Shown here: piece by piece, positions 1 through 9,794 of the stretch
How positions within the stretch are numbered: position 1 is the first letter of the stretch
How the letters are laid out: each line of letters opens with the position of its first letter
Assembly: GCA_022865305.1 (NCBI GenBank)
Contig: JALHSP010000119.1
Span: forward strand, 1-64,000
Direction of reading: 5' to 3'
Length of the DNA stretch: 64,000 nucleotides
Source: Bacteroidales bacterium
GTDB lineage: Bacteria; Bacteroidota; Bacteroidia; Bacteroidales; VadinHA17
The notes under the pieces: generated by a model
What the model saw: only the letters and a program-made list of their open reading frames with translations
The model's database searches: none
What the model was told of the DNA's origin: nothing
Translations under genes and position numbers: made by a program

Positions 1-155
1 TACTTTTCAAGGGATTAAAAAAGTTCCTTGATTATTACAACAACCGGCGTACACATAGGAGTCTTGACCGTAAAACACCCTTTGATTGGTATGAATATGC
101 AGCATAGAAAATGTGAGCAGAAAAGAAAAAAAGATGTTTATAAAGTAAACCCTCA
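1..155 (+). mobile_element. right end of an IS3-family insertion sequence
   Basis: The first bases encode the C-terminal tail of an IS3-type integrase/transposase (see the CDS at 3-107), so the window begins inside an insertion sequence. After its stop codon there are about 48 non-coding bases. A plausible element end is the CA dinucleotide near 154-155 (preceded by GTAAACCCT), since IS3 elements usually end in TG...CA. The other terminal inverted repeat lies outside the window, so this boundary is a guess. The broken ATP-grasp gene starts its remaining coding sequence a few bases further on. Confidence 0.6.
3..107 (+). CDS. IS3-family transposase, C-terminal fragment (partial)
   Basis: An open frame enters from the left edge and ends at a TAG at 105-107. 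The visible peptide (34 residues) contains DYYNNRRTHRSLDRKTPFDW, which matches the end of the rve integrase core of IS3-type OrfB transposases, where Y-N-x-x-R-x-H-x-x-L is conserved. These enzymes carry out cut-and-paste or copy-paste insertion with a DDE active site; only the last part is present here, so intactness of the element cannot be judged. It reads towards the truncated ATP-grasp gene on the opposite strand. Confidence 0.75.
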   Translation, partial: LFKGLKKFLDYYNNRRTHRSLDRKTPFDWYEYAA

Positions 156-159
156 AATC

Positions 160-1043
160 TTAATAACCAACTCCGGTGGTTGAAGAAAGGGGAGTATTAA
201 ATTCTGATATGCTTTTGTTTTTGATCGCAGGATGATAAAACCCATTCCCTGTTAAACACGACTTTTTATAATCGAAACCTACATATATAGCTCCTCTTCC
301 CCAGCTATCAATCTCCATTGACCCTGTAGCAAATGACTGGAAACCGGTCAGAAAAACCGGCTCCTTTCCATTTAGAATAGTAACAATCCTGGTAGTATTT
401 AATGCGGTTGGATTAACCTTTCTGATTATCTCATGCGATTTGATCTGTGACTGTAGAACCCATTTACTGCTACCTATCCGATTTCTGAGCTCCTCTATTG
501 TCAGGTCATCACCATTAACCAAGAAGCCATCCCCCTTTGATTTGCAAAGAAAAAAACCATCTCCGGCTTCAAGAATCACATTCTTAAGAACAAACGGAGT
601 ATTTTTCATCAGAAGATCTTCAAACGGAGCTTTTGGCCATTACAAAAAAGTATTTCTGAAGAACTTACCAAACCTAAAGTGGGTACACATGGAATACTAT
701 TGGCAATGAATAGTGCATTAGCTAAAAATTTATCCTTTGTAATTACATCATAAGAAATTTCAGTACTCCCGTAGCGGTGCTTTATAACTTTTTCTGCTTC
801 CCGTTTTAAGTTAAGAAACTCCTTTCGTCCAATAAAACTATGCTGATCGGTCCCTTTTATATTTAGGCTAAAGGCATAGTAGTTTGCATTAAACCGGCTA
901 TCCCGAAACAACCACAAAACCAGATCCCAAAACTTTTGGAAGAAAGACTTCTCATTATCATGATAGTACAATTTCGTTTTCCCAAGAGAATAAGGGAAAA
1001 TCAAATAAATCTTATAGAAAAATGATTTTACAAATCGTATCAC
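160..1043 (-). pseudogene. sugar-transfer associated ATP-grasp protein, frameshifted and 3'-truncated
   Basis: Two minus-strand frames, 609-1043 (144 aa) and 160-609 (149 aa), together resemble one ATP-grasp protein of the kind found in capsule and O-antigen clusters. The first part has the lead-in helices and the DKFLANALFIANSIPCVPT segment, like the dK...l...gipvP region. The second has VLKNVILEAGDGFFL (nucleotide-binding strands) and NPTALNTTRIVTI, typical of the family. The break falls at a run of six T on the coding strand near 640-645; reading through in the second frame gives a continuous protein, so a one-base indel is the simplest explanation. The C-terminus ends at GVGY* about 50 residues earlier than I expect for the family, next to the insertion sequence. 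It is the last gene of the polysaccharide locus and is probably non-functional. Confidence 0.65.
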
Positions 1044-1050
1044 AATAGCT

Positions 1051-1959
1051 TTAAAGTAGTTTTTTATTCCTTACTCCCCATAACAGAGCAGAAAAGAACC
1101 CTTGCCAGACCTTATATAAATATTTAAATCTTCCTTTAAGGATGAGTTTAGGAGATGATTTTATATTTCCCTTAAATCTCATGAGAATAATGGGTATATA
1201 CTCTCTCTTCTGCCGATGCTTCATGTGAACAATTAAGGGGTTTCGGGCATCGTAATAGGCTTTAAATACAGATGTGCGTCCGATAGTCATGCTCTCTTTG
1301 TGCCAAAGTTTTGCGTGGGGTGTATACATTATCTTATAGCCAAGGTTTTTAGCCCTGACCTGCCAGTCGAAGTCCTCACCCTGAAAAGCAAATTCAGTGT
1401 CGTATCCCCCGGTTTTTTCCCATACTTCACGTTTAACCAACCAGTAAATATCATCGCACCAAGCACGTTCTTCAACGGTATCGTATTGTCCTTCATCTTC
1501 TTCTCTATTGCCAATATGACCACCATTCCAAAGTACCGGATCGTATCTTTTACCAACGGTTTGAAATACATTGGGTGCATTATAATAATAAACCTTCCCG
1601 ATTACAAAACCTGCCATAGCATCTGACTCTGCCATCTCAGCAAGCGAAGAAATTACTTTAGAATCTGCTTTAACGTCATTATTTGAAATAAGCACATAAT
1701 CGGCGTGCTTCTGATTAAACGCATAATCTAAGCCAAAATTAAATCCTCCAGAATAACCGAGGTTTTTTTCTGTACGCAAAACAAATATTCCCGGGAAGGT
1801 TTGTTCAACCCACGCATTGGTACCATCGGTTGAGCCGTTGTCGATTACTACAACTTCAAAATTTTGATAATCATTTGCCATATAAGAAGTGATGGCTTCT
1901 TCTAACAAGTGCTTGCCATTGAAATTTAAAATTAAAACTATGACTTTTGGAAGACTCAT
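1051..1959 (-). CDS. family 2 glycosyltransferase (rhamnosyltransferase-like)
   Basis: A 302-residue GT-A glycosyltransferase. The N-terminus shows the GT2 nucleotide-sugar fold (VIVLILNFNGKHLLEEAI, then VVIDNGSTDGT), followed by the metal-binding region ISNNDVKAD near residue 93 in place of a classical DxD. The later GEDFDWQVRAKNLGYKI and WHKES segments are typical of the WcaA/rhamnosyltransferase branch, where the ED is the likely catalytic region. No transmembrane helix is obvious, so the enzyme probably acts on the cytoplasmic face on a lipid-linked glycan. Its start overlaps the stop of the upstream glycosyltransferase by four bases (ATGA type), which indicates translational coupling in the same operon. 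The sugar transferred cannot be told from sequence. Confidence 0.85.
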   Translation of the reverse strand: MSLPKVIVLILNFNGKHLLEEAITSYMANDYQNFEVVVIDNGSTDGTNAWVEQTFPGIFVLRTEKNLGYSGGFNFGLDYAFNQKHADYVLISNNDVKADSKVISSLAEMAESDAMAGFVIGKVYYYNAPNVFQTVGKRYDPVLWNGGHIGNREEDEGQYDTVEERAWCDDIYWLVKREVWEKTGGYDTEFAFQGEDFDWQVRAKNLGYKIMYTPHAKLWHKESMTIGRTSVFKAYYDARNPLIVHMKHRQKREYIPIILMRFKGNIKSSPKLILKGRFKYLYKVWQGFFSALLWGVRNKKLL

Positions 1960-3272
1960 TTTGAAAAATATTTAGCTTCTAATTCTTTGTACTTATTGAT
2001 TAATAAAGACCCGGTATTATCTATGTCAAAATATTTTTTAGCAAGCGATCTGCATTCATTATATTTTTCAAAATTTTGATTCAGAAAAATTATAGCTTCT
2101 TCCAATTTCTTCTCTGTTTGCATTTCAAAACCAATCTTTTTAACTTCTCCTTCCGTACCCGGAAAATGTATAATATTGTTTGAAATTACAGGTAAGCCGC
2201 AAGCCATTGCTTCAATCGTTGAAAACCCAAACCCTCCAAAATTAATAAAGCTGTAATCAAAATTGGGTTTCCCAAAGAAATCACTTGCTTCCATATACTT
2301 AATAAAAAAATCACTAGGGCATCTTTCAATCATTATTACACCTGCTTCAATCGCTTCCTGATATAAATCTTCTGTTTTATACCCACCGATCATGACCATT
2401 TGCAAATTGTCTGCTTTACCCGATTTTTTAACCCGGTTATAACATTGAATCAATGGACGATAATTATAATCGGTACTTCGCCAATTGCCCTGTACAATAA
2501 ATATATTTTTATCAGTTGGCAACCCAAGTTCTTTGCGCAATTCCGTTTTTTCTGTTTTTGAAAGCTTTTTATATCTCGAAAAATCAATACCTTCCATAAA
2601 GTATTGTGCAGGCAAAGCAGGATGTTTCTCCTTTAAATACTTAGCTTCAATCAATGAACCAGAATAATAAATGTCAGAAACAAAAAGAGATTTCACATCA
2701 AGCCAATGTTCAATTAAATAATACCATTTAAAAAGTCTCTTTATGGGAGAAAGTTGAAAATAAGAAAACCTCTTAAATCCGGAGGACAGATGTAAAGCTA
2801 CAAGACCAAACTGATTTTTAAACTTTTTCAATTTCAGTTGAAGAATGATATGAAACCATGCATGTCCAACACTAATTTTAAGAATTATATTATTGTTTTC
2901 AATTTCTTTGATTAACTCCTTATATAGACTTTTTGACCAAACATATTGGCCAAATTGAGGAATAATAATTTGAGTTGCAGGGAAAACCTTATGAATAATT
3001 CCTCCTACAACTTTCTGATATGGTTTTTTTATTCCATAACCATAAGGTCTCCAACATTCAATGTCAAATTCATTAGTAAGTTTTTTTAACTCCTCTGCCG
3101 CAATAGCATGGTGATCTTTAGTGAAAAACCCTACCCAGTAGGGAGCTTCGGCAATTTTAATATAATTCCCTGCCCCTGCTGTTTTAAAATATTCTTCGGG
3201 CTTTTTAATACTCTTAATTATTGGATGAGGAAGATGGCAGAGAATATGAATAATTTTAACTTTTTTCTGCAT
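1956..3272 (-). CDS. GT-B fold glycosyltransferase (family 4-like)
   Basis: A 438-residue protein whose C-terminal half carries a GT4-like donor-binding signature, FGGFGFSTIEAMACGLPVISN, with the conserved glutamate that usually contacts the nucleotide sugar. KNIFIVQGNWRSTDYNYRPLI looks like the first strand and helix of that domain. The N-terminal half (HAIAAEELKKL and the following helices) would be the acceptor domain. It belongs to the minus-strand polysaccharide operon and overlaps the downstream GT2 by four bases. The family assignment is firm, the exact sugar is unknown. The upstream gap holds a remnant of an amidotransferase gene. Confidence 0.8.
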   Translation of the reverse strand: MQKKVKIIHILCHLPHPIIKSIKKPEEYFKTAGAGNYIKIAEAPYWVGFFTKDHHAIAAEELKKLTNEFDIECWRPYGYGIKKPYQKVVGGIIHKVFPATQIIIPQFGQYVWSKSLYKELIKEIENNNIILKISVGHAWFHIILQLKLKKFKNQFGLVALHLSSGFKRFSYFQLSPIKRLFKWYYLIEHWLDVKSLFVSDIYYSGSLIEAKYLKEKHPALPAQYFMEGIDFSRYKKLSKTEKTELRKELGLPTDKNIFIVQGNWRSTDYNYRPLIQCYNRVKKSGKADNLQMVMIGGYKTEDLYQEAIEAGVIMIERCPSDFFIKYMEASDFFGKPNFDYSFINFGGFGFSTIEAMACGLPVISNNIIHFPGTEGEVKKIGFEMQTEKKLEEAIIFLNQNFEKYNECRSLAKKYFDIDNTGSLLINKYKELEAKYFSK

Positions 3273-3317
3273 GTGTTGTAGTTAAATGTTTTTGGTAACT
3301 CAGATTTATCAGGAAAA

Positions 3318-3457
3318 CTAACCCGTACGCTCACTCCTTTCTCTTGATAAACTACCATCATTGCAAACACTTTGGTCATTAAATAAATACCAGAAATCCT
3401 TGAATCATAAATACACTTTGTACAGATGCCTCTCTTCTGTTTTATTATGTCCGCCAT
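3318..3457 (-). pseudogene. remnant of an N-acetyl sugar amidotransferase (WbpG/PseA-like) N-terminus
   Basis: The minus strand from 3457 encodes ICTKCIYDSRISGI, which resembles the start of N-acetyl sugar amidotransferases, where a C-x2-C pair is followed by I-x-F-D-x-x-G-V-C-x-x-C. Shifting the frame in the middle gives FNDQSVCNDG, which matches the second part with its final Cys replaced by Gly, and this frame stops at 3318-3320. The remaining several hundred residues are missing and the next gene begins at 3272. I infer that a full amidotransferase gene was deleted down to this stub, leaving a frameshift. The stub overlaps the last bases of the upstream acetyltransferase gene, as expected of an old operon junction. 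The region may still be transcribed but has no likely product. Confidence 0.5.
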
Positions 3458-4398
3458 AAATGATAGGCATTATGTGAATAGTTAAACTTAAACCCCACTT
3501 TAATGTGTAGGTTTAAAGATACCAAATTGTGCGATTCCAAGCCAGTGATGACTAAATCACACTTGCTTTGAAGATAATCTAAGGTTGAAGTAAAAATATT
3601 ATATCCAGCATTTAAACCTCTGTGGTTTTCATCAATAACTAAAAACCGCAGATGGGCAACTTTTAGCTTATTGAAAATCTCGTATTTAGCAATTTTTTTT
3701 GTTACGAATACTCCAATAGGAAAACTATTCTCATGTAAAACCAAAATAATGTCACCACTCCTATGCGAGTTTTTTATTATGGAATCATATAGCTTATCTA
3801 CTTTGACAGTATCAAATCTCCTATCAGAGTAGAACCGTCCACTTTTGTAATATGATTTTGATGCGATATGACTTATGATTTCTATTTCTTCATCTTTTAT
3901 TTCACTAACTGAAATGTTTTGATTGACTTTGATTTTATCTTTTGAATTCCAAAATCCATCAATCCAATTTAGAATAAACTGAAATTTTAGTGACTGTATA
4001 AAATAATTCCCATTTTTATTTTGGCTACAGATATCTGCAAAAATAAACTTGAAATTGCTGCTTTTTAGATACTTATTAAAAAGGGGTTGAATTTTCTTTA
4101 TAATTTCATCTATTTCTAAAAATCCTAGTTCATCATCAATATAAAAGTTCTTAATTGCTCCGCATTTAAAACCAAAATGGTTCGTGTCCCATTCTAAATT
4201 ATGTACCTGAAAGTACAAATAACATTTTTCATCTTTTTCAAAAATAAATGTTTCACCTAATCGCTCATCGTTAATAAATTGATGCAGTTTTAGGTTTCTG
4301 ATTTGATCGGTAGTAATCTCAGGCCAAAGATTATATTGATTATCCTTATTCCTAATTATTAAATCTGATATTAATTGCTTCTGTAACAAGTAATTCAA
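3445..4398 (-). CDS. GNAT-family N-acetyltransferase (WecD-like)
   Basis: A 317-residue protein with a GNAT-like C-terminal half. VHNLEWDTNHFGFKCGAI near residue 70 matches the LEWDSxFFGxK start of the WecD-type (TDP-fucosamine acetyltransferase) group. The end, GLESHNLVSLNLHIKVGFKF, corresponds to the N-x-x-A/S-x-x-L-x-x-x-x-GF motif that closes the acetyl-CoA site. Such enzymes acetylate an amino group on a nucleotide-linked 4-amino sugar. It follows an SDR epimerase and a DegT-type aminotransferase in the same operon, which is a logical order for making an N-acetylated amino sugar. The substrate is inferred, not shown. Confidence 0.7.
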   Translation of the reverse strand: MNYLLQKQLISDLIIRNKDNQYNLWPEITTDQIRNLKLHQFINDERLGETFIFEKDEKCYLYFQVHNLEWDTNHFGFKCGAIKNFYIDDELGFLEIDEIIKKIQPLFNKYLKSSNFKFIFADICSQNKNGNYFIQSLKFQFILNWIDGFWNSKDKIKVNQNISVSEIKDEEIEIISHIASKSYYKSGRFYSDRRFDTVKVDKLYDSIIKNSHRSGDIILVLHENSFPIGVFVTKKIAKYEIFNKLKVAHLRFLVIDENHRGLNAGYNIFTSTLDYLQSKCDLVITGLESHNLVSLNLHIKVGFKFNYSHNAYHLWRT

Positions 4399-4448
4399 TT
4401 TTATTTAAGTACCATTACCTTTCTTCTTTAATTGGTTGTGCCAAAGGA

Positions 4449-5405
4449 TCAGAGTAAATTTTTTCTTATCCAATCAGCAGTATTAAGTACACCCTCCTCT
4501 AAATCAACTTTTGCTTTAAATCCTAAAATTTCCTTTGCTTTATCCACACTCGGAATACGTATTGCAATATCAGCAGATAATGGTGGTTCATGTACAATTT
4601 TTGATTCTGATTTAAGAACCCGGCATATAGTGTTAGCTAATCCTAAAATTGTAATAACAGCCCTGGCGTTGCCAATATTAAAACTCTGGCCAATTGCTTT
4701 CGGATCTTCAATACATCTTACAAGGCAATCAACAAAGTCATCAACATAGCACCATGCGCGTATCTGGTTCCCATCGCCATCAATTTTTATTGTCTCATTC
4801 CTTAATGCTCTTTTAATAAAAATTTGCATTGCTCCTTCGCCTGTCTGGCCTGGGCCATAAACGTTAAACGGACGAACAGTCACCACAGGCAGCTTATATT
4901 GGCGAAAATAAGCTAGTGCAAGATGTTCTCCTGCAAGTTTGGCCACAGCATAGGTCCAGCGGGCTTCACCTGCTGAACCTGCTACGGTTGAATCGTTTTC
5001 AGAAGAACGAAAGGCTATAGAGCCAAAAACTTCTGAAGTTGAAAAATCAACAAACCGATCTTTTACACCATTATTATATGCCGCCTCCAAAGCATAGGCA
5101 GTACCTATCATATTTACCTGCATTGTATGTACAGGATTAATTATTACGGTATCAATACCGGCAATACCTGCAGCATGAATAACTACATCAGCTCCTTTCA
5201 TTGATTTTGTGAGTAAATCACTATTCAATACATCTCCCTTAATAATTTTAAGATTGGGATGATCTGCAAATCCGCTGCCTGATAATGTATCCCTGTGATA
5301 ATTATCATAAGCGATAATTTTGTTTTTCCCTATGTAGTGTTTTATTAAAGTATTTGCGATAAAACCTGCCCCTCCGGTAATAAAAATGGTTTTGTCAGTT
5401 AACAT
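4449..5405 (-). CDS. NAD-dependent epimerase/dehydratase (extended SDR)
   Basis: A 318-residue extended short-chain dehydrogenase. The N-terminal GGAGFIAN is the Rossmann NAD-binding motif, [12 protein letters not shown] holds the strand-4 region, and YAVAKLAGE near residue 155 is the catalytic Y-x-x-x-[15 protein letters not shown] and the substrate-binding R/Y positions resemble UDP-glucose 4-epimerase and related enzymes. It sits two bases from the downstream end of the DegT aminotransferase. The likely role is 4-epimerisation or reduction of a nucleotide sugar for the polysaccharide. Which sugar is not determined. Confidence 0.8.
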   Translation of the reverse strand: MLTDKTIFITGGAGFIANTLIKHYIGKNKIIAYDNYHRDTLSGSGFADHPNLKIIKGDVLNSDLLTKSMKGADVVIHAAGIAGIDTVIINPVHTMQVNMIGTAYALEAAYNNGVKDRFVDFSTSEVFGSIAFRSSENDSTVAGSAGEARWTYAVAKLAGEHLALAYFRQYKLPVVTVRPFNVYGPGQTGEGAMQIFIKRALRNETIKIDGDGNQIRAWCYVDDFVDCLVRCIEDPKAIGQSFNIGNARAVITILGLANTICRVLKSESKIVHEPPLSADIAIRIPSVDKAKEILGFKAKVDLEEGVLNTADWIRKNLL

Positions 5406-5406
5406 G

Positions 5407-6525
5407 TTATTTGTACCTATTAATTATTCTGGAAATAAAAAGAACTTGTTTTTCTTTTAGTTTGTCATACAGAGGAATTGCAAGTCCGCATTTGTAAGTT
5501 TTGTAAGCATTTGGAAATTCATTTTCTGCCTCATGCTTATATTTTTTTTTATAATATTGCATTGCAGGGATACATTGTGCACCGTAATTTGTAAGAACTC
5601 CTTTACTCTTTAGTAAAGCCATCAATTTGTTCCTTTCCGATTCGCTTTCCAATAGCAGATGAAAAGTCTGCCATGTATGTACATTATCTGGTGATGATTT
5701 AGGTAATCTGACCCCGGGATGTTTAATTTCATTCAGGTAAATTTCTGCAAGACGGGTTCTGTATTCAAGAATTTTATTAAATCTGGAAAATTGAGAGAGT
5801 ACCAGCGAGGCCTGAAAATCAGTCATCCTGTAATTAAATCCCGCCATGATAAAATTAATCGGGCTTGAGTCGGGGTCAATTCCATGATTCCGTAAAGTCT
5901 TGATTTTTCTATCCAGTTCATTATCGACCGTAATCAATAGCCCACCTTCACCGGAGGTAATTGCTTTGCGGGGATGTAAGGAAAATGCACCAAAATGGCC
6001 AAAAGTGCCGGCATATTTATTTTTGCATTTTGCACCTAATGCACATGCAGCATCTTCAATAACTTTTAATTTATACCTTTCTGATATATTCAATATTTCA
6101 TGCATGTTGGCGCAGAGTCCGAATTCATGAACCGGAATAATAGCTTTGGTATTTTTGGTAATTGCTTTCTCAATTAATGATTCATCAATATTATAAAATA
6201 TTGGGTGAGTATCAACGAATACACATCTGGCGCCGACCAGCTCAACGACATTAGCAGTAGCTATAAAAGATAATGCAGGAACGATAACTTCGTCACCAGG
6301 TTTAATTCCAAGAGCAAGTAATGCCAGATGTAAAGCAGCAGTTCCACTGGATACTGCACTGCAATTACCTGCAAGAAGAAATCCGGATATGGCTTTTTCA
6401 AGTTTTTGAACTTCAATGCCCTGTACGAGCATTCCTGTTTTCAAAACCCTCGCAACCTCAGAAATATCACCCCTGTTTATGTCCGGTCTGCTCAGGGGAA
6501 TAATATTTGTACTCATTGTCTTCAT
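5407..6525 (-). CDS. DegT/DnrJ/EryC1-type sugar aminotransferase
   Basis: A 372-residue PLP-dependent aminotransferase. [14 protein letters not shown] near residue 60 is the phosphate-binding region, [11 protein letters not shown] carries the aspartate that pairs with the pyridine nitrogen, and [15 protein letters not shown] near residue 187 carries the lysine that forms the internal aldimine. These enzymes transfer an amino group from glutamate to a keto-sugar nucleotide. A second methionine three codons in gives [13 protein letters not shown], and either start is possible. It lies between the flippase and the SDR epimerase. It is the third aminotransferase of the locus, so the polymer probably contains several amino sugars. 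Confidence 0.85.
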   Translation of the reverse strand: MKTMSTNIIPLSRPDINRGDISEVARVLKTGMLVQGIEVQKLEKAISGFLLAGNCSAVSSGTAALHLALLALGIKPGDEVIVPALSFIATANVVELVGARCVFVDTHPIFYNIDESLIEKAITKNTKAIIPVHEFGLCANMHEILNISERYKLKVIEDAACALGAKCKNKYAGTFGHFGAFSLHPRKAITSGEGGLLITVDNELDRKIKTLRNHGIDPDSSPINFIMAGFNYRMTDFQASLVLSQFSRFNKILEYRTRLAEIYLNEIKHPGVRLPKSSPDNVHTWQTFHLLLESESERNKLMALLKSKGVLTNYGAQCIPAMQYYKKKYKHEAENEFPNAYKTYKCGLAIPLYDKLKEKQVLFISRIINRYK

Positions 6526-6559
6526 TAAGTAAGATATTGTCCCATTCGCTGCTTTAATT

Positions 6560-8059
6560 TTACCTGTTTCTTATTTCATTGTTTATGTATGATTTCAATT
6601 TATTAATATTCATTAATCCCTTAATCATAAAGTAATCCGATTTTTTCAAAATACCTGTGGAAAAAGCTGCTATGTAGAAAATTATATAAACAGAGAAGAG
6701 TTGGATTATTTTAAGAAGATACCCTGAGGCATTAAAATATTGCATGAGAATTTCAATAATAACAAAATAAATAACTGTAAAAAGTAAAATTTTATACCCG
6801 GGAAGAACTTTGATATTAACAGACGTTTTTGTTTTTACCAAAAAAATAGTCATTGAAGCAATGAACGTGTTTGTCAGTAACAGGACAATTGCCATTCCCT
6901 CTCCTTTAAGGTTTAAAAAATCAGGTGATACGATAAATAAAGCAAATGCGAAAAAACTGATTAATGCTAATCCCCATACAATTGCCGCCTGCTTAAAAAA
7001 GCCCATACCAAACAGAATATTTCCATAAGGGAGATTTATCAGAGAAATTGAATATGAGATAATAATTATTGAAAAAATAGGTATTGTTTGCAAAAACTGG
7101 CTGCCGAATGTTATTCTTATAATAAGATCGGAGAAAACCGAGCAAAGAAAAATCCCCGGCAGTAAAAAAGCAAGCGTGAACCGCTCATACTTAACCAGGA
7201 TTGACCTGACTTTTTCATAATCATTATTTGCAAGATGTTTTGAAAAATACGGGAACAGCAATAATCCCACAGAAGCTTCAAGTGTTTTGATAAAAGTGCC
7301 AAGAGTAAAAGCAGCTGAATAATAACCTAATTCGGTCGTATTTGTTTGTGACTTAAGATAAACCTTATCTGTAGAAAAAATCAGAACCTGGCAAATGCCG
7401 ATAAAAACAACAGGAATTGAAATCTTAATATAGGACTTTAATAATTCTTTGTCAAATTTCCCTATTATAATATCGCGGGCAAAATAGATATATAAAGGCA
7501 ATACAATAATTACAGCAAATAAGTTGCCAAGCGCCAATGCAACTGCTTTATATCCGATAATTGCCAGTACTAAACGAAGTATCTGGTATATAAATGTTTT
7601 TAGGAAATCAGGAATATCTTGTTTTGCCTGTTCGGTGTTAGCAGCCCAGGTAATAGTTGCAATTGAAGAAATCTGATTTATAATACTAATTGCCAGATAT
7701 ATCAGAATTACATATTCGTGAGTAATGCTTTCAAATCCACTCTCTGAAATAAATTTAGTATACAAGTAAGCTCCGCAAACTGCAAGAATAAATAATATTG
7801 TTAAAAACAGTTTAATCCGGGTAAATGTACCTATGCAAATATCCTGTCTGAAATTGCCTGATGATACAAGTTTTATATGAGCCGAACCTGTGCCTAAGTC
7901 TGTAATAAAACTAAACATGGTGACAAATGCTAATCCATAAGCAAGTGTGCCTATTACAGTTGGCCCAACTAGCCTTGCAACAATAAGACCGGTGGCCATT
8001 TGAATAACCTGCAGTATCAATTTGGTTGAATAACTCAATACAAGTTTTTGAGTAAGCAT
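6560..8059 (-). CDS. polysaccharide flippase (Wzx-like, MATE/MOP superfamily)
   Basis: A 499-residue integral membrane protein with about 12-14 hydrophobic helices. The start (LVLSYSTKLILQVIQMATGLIVARLVGP) is the typical first helix and GP loop of O-antigen flippases. It would move the undecaprenyl-linked repeat unit from the cytoplasmic to the periplasmic face. The polymerase/ligase follows upstream at 8173-9687, the usual arrangement of a Wzx/Wzy pathway. Assignment rests on the topology and the N-terminal signature; sequence identity in this family is always low. Confidence 0.8.
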   Translation of the reverse strand: MLTQKLVLSYSTKLILQVIQMATGLIVARLVGPTVIGTLAYGLAFVTMFSFITDLGTGSAHIKLVSSGNFRQDICIGTFTRIKLFLTILFILAVCGAYLYTKFISESGFESITHEYVILIYLAISIINQISSIATITWAANTEQAKQDIPDFLKTFIYQILRLVLAIIGYKAVALALGNLFAVIIVLPLYIYFARDIIIGKFDKELLKSYIKISIPVVFIGICQVLIFSTDKVYLKSQTNTTELGYYSAAFTLGTFIKTLEASVGLLLFPYFSKHLANNDYEKVRSILVKYERFTLAFLLPGIFLCSVFSDLIIRITFGSQFLQTIPIFSIIIISYSISLINLPYGNILFGMGFFKQAAIVWGLALISFFAFALFIVSPDFLNLKGEGMAIVLLLTNTFIASMTIFLVKTKTSVNIKVLPGYKILLFTVIYFVIIEILMQYFNASGYLLKIIQLFSVYIIFYIAAFSTGILKKSDYFMIKGLMNINKLKSYINNEIRNR

Positions 8060-8172
8060 CTAAGGTAGATTAACCTTTGTGGAAGTCGAAAAAATTGTTC
8101 TGTGTATGAAACTTACGTGACCTTAAAATATTGTTATAACAGTTTTTGGTTCGGCCATGCGGGCCATAAGGG

Positions 8173-9687
8173 TTATCTTTTGAAAAGACTTTCTTGTTGC
8201 AAGGAACCATTGACAGTGATTTTAACTGCTATATTGATAATCAATAATGAATAAACCATCAGTACCACCCTGTTTACTCCCTCTGGAGTAAAGCCTATTG
8301 TCTGTGTGCCGGTGTTAATTACCAACAAAATAATCAGAGATATTATACTTGTCTTTAAAAGTGGTTTATTTTGTTTATTGAATTTTCTTGAAAAAATGAA
8401 AGGAAATCTTAATACTTTCCAAATTACATATAAGAACAACATGAATCCAACAATTCCTGAATTAAGTAACATATTATGATACCCCACATGTCCGTCGGAA
8501 TATTTATAAAAAAGATCACTGAAGCCGGCCCCAAGAATTACACTGCTTGACAAGAAACCTTCCATAACCTTTGGTGCCCTGACATCATATCTGCTTATAG
8601 TGCCCCCACCTGTTATATCTCCCCCCATAACTTTTTCCACTGTTGCTATTCTGCTGAGTGCATTCTTTACCTGATCGTTAATTACAGATATTCCTCTGAT
8701 CATTAAAAGCAGAATGAGGATAACAACAATTGAATTGATGATCAGTTTTGGAGTTCGTTCCCCGGCAAGAAAGAAGAAAACAAGATATCCAAGGCAAAAT
8801 GCAACAAACCAGCTCCTGGTTCCTGACATCAAAATAACCAGAAAGCTTATCAGGTTAATTAGTATCAGATATTGTTTACTTAAGTTATGGCGTTTTGACA
8901 TCAATAAGAACAAACTTCCCGTGAAAGTAATAAGCATAGCATGCCCCATTTCTATTGGTCTAATCCATGTACCCTGTTTCCCGGAGATATTATAGCTTCC
9001 CTGTACGGCTGAAACCCCGGGTTTAACAAGAGCGATGAGCTGTTCTCCGTTTATGAGTCCATAGATCTGCAGGGCTAAAGCCACAAATGCAAACGGGAAC
9101 ATTACTTTTAAAAATTTTATCAATTGCTCCTCATTGTTTATAAGATGAAAGAGCGAATAAAACAAAGAGAGTGAGAGGGCTAATTTGAAAACATTTGACA
9201 TAGACTCCATGCTCATCCCTAATAATGGCGAGACTAATATAAGGCCTAAAAAAAGCCATAGAAGTAATTTTAACTCCTTCTGAAATAAAGGAGGAGAATA
9301 ATTGCGAGCGATTCTTTTAACAACTAAAGACTTTACTAAAATTACCAATATGAAAAGTTCGTTTATGGCGAAAGAAACACCAGGGGCCAGACTATAAATC
9401 GGCAACCTGGAAGGATCATCTCTCAAACCACCTGAAAAAAGCCCTCCGGGCATCTCCATAAGAATAAAAAAGAATGCTATCCATAAATAATCTTTTTTTG
9501 AAAACCAAACAATGGGCAGTACGATGAGAAACAACCATTTGTTTAGCTTGACAGCAACAAAATAGATAAAAATAAATGCGACAAACAGATAAAAAGACAA
9601 CTCAATAAATTCAGGAATTCTATATCCCCTAAAAAACTTTAATTTCCCAATTGTATTTTCCTGATTGTAATCCATTTGCTTGTTCAC
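8173..9687 (-). CDS. O-antigen ligase/polymerase family membrane protein (Wzy/WaaL-like)
   Basis: A 504-residue membrane protein with roughly 12 hydrophobic segments and a large loop near residues 340-395 (after the TISRYDVRAP and HVGYHNMLLNSG segments). The H-N-x-x-L-x-x-G pattern in the HVGYHNMLLNSG stretch is a hallmark of Wzy_C/O-antigen ligase proteins, where the histidine is required. The protein probably polymerises repeat units in the periplasm; a ligase role cannot be excluded. It lies upstream of the flippase in the same operon. A gap of about 110 bases separates it from the acyltransferase gene. Confidence 0.75.
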   Translation of the reverse strand: MNKQMDYNQENTIGKLKFFRGYRIPEFIELSFYLFVAFIFIYFVAVKLNKWLFLIVLPIVWFSKKDYLWIAFFFILMEMPGGLFSGGLRDDPSRLPIYSLAPGVSFAINELFILVILVKSLVVKRIARNYSPPLFQKELKLLLWLFLGLILVSPLLGMSMESMSNVFKLALSLSLFYSLFHLINNEEQLIKFLKVMFPFAFVALALQIYGLINGEQLIALVKPGVSAVQGSYNISGKQGTWIRPIEMGHAMLITFTGSLFLLMSKRHNLSKQYLILINLISFLVILMSGTRSWFVAFCLGYLVFFFLAGERTPKLIINSIVVILILLLMIRGISVINDQVKNALSRIATVEKVMGGDITGGGTISRYDVRAPKVMEGFLSSSVILGAGFSDLFYKYSDGHVGYHNMLLNSGIVGFMLFLYVIWKVLRFPFIFSRKFNKQNKPLLKTSIISLIILLVINTGTQTIGFTPEGVNRVVLMVYSLLIINIAVKITVNGSLQQESLFKR

Positions 9688-9794
9688 TATCTTGCTTTAA
9701 GCGATCTCTATGTATCAAATTTCAAAAAAGACTTAAGAACGTCATTCACTTATAGCGTAAAGCCTTTTGTCTTTATAGTTACTAAAATCCTAAC

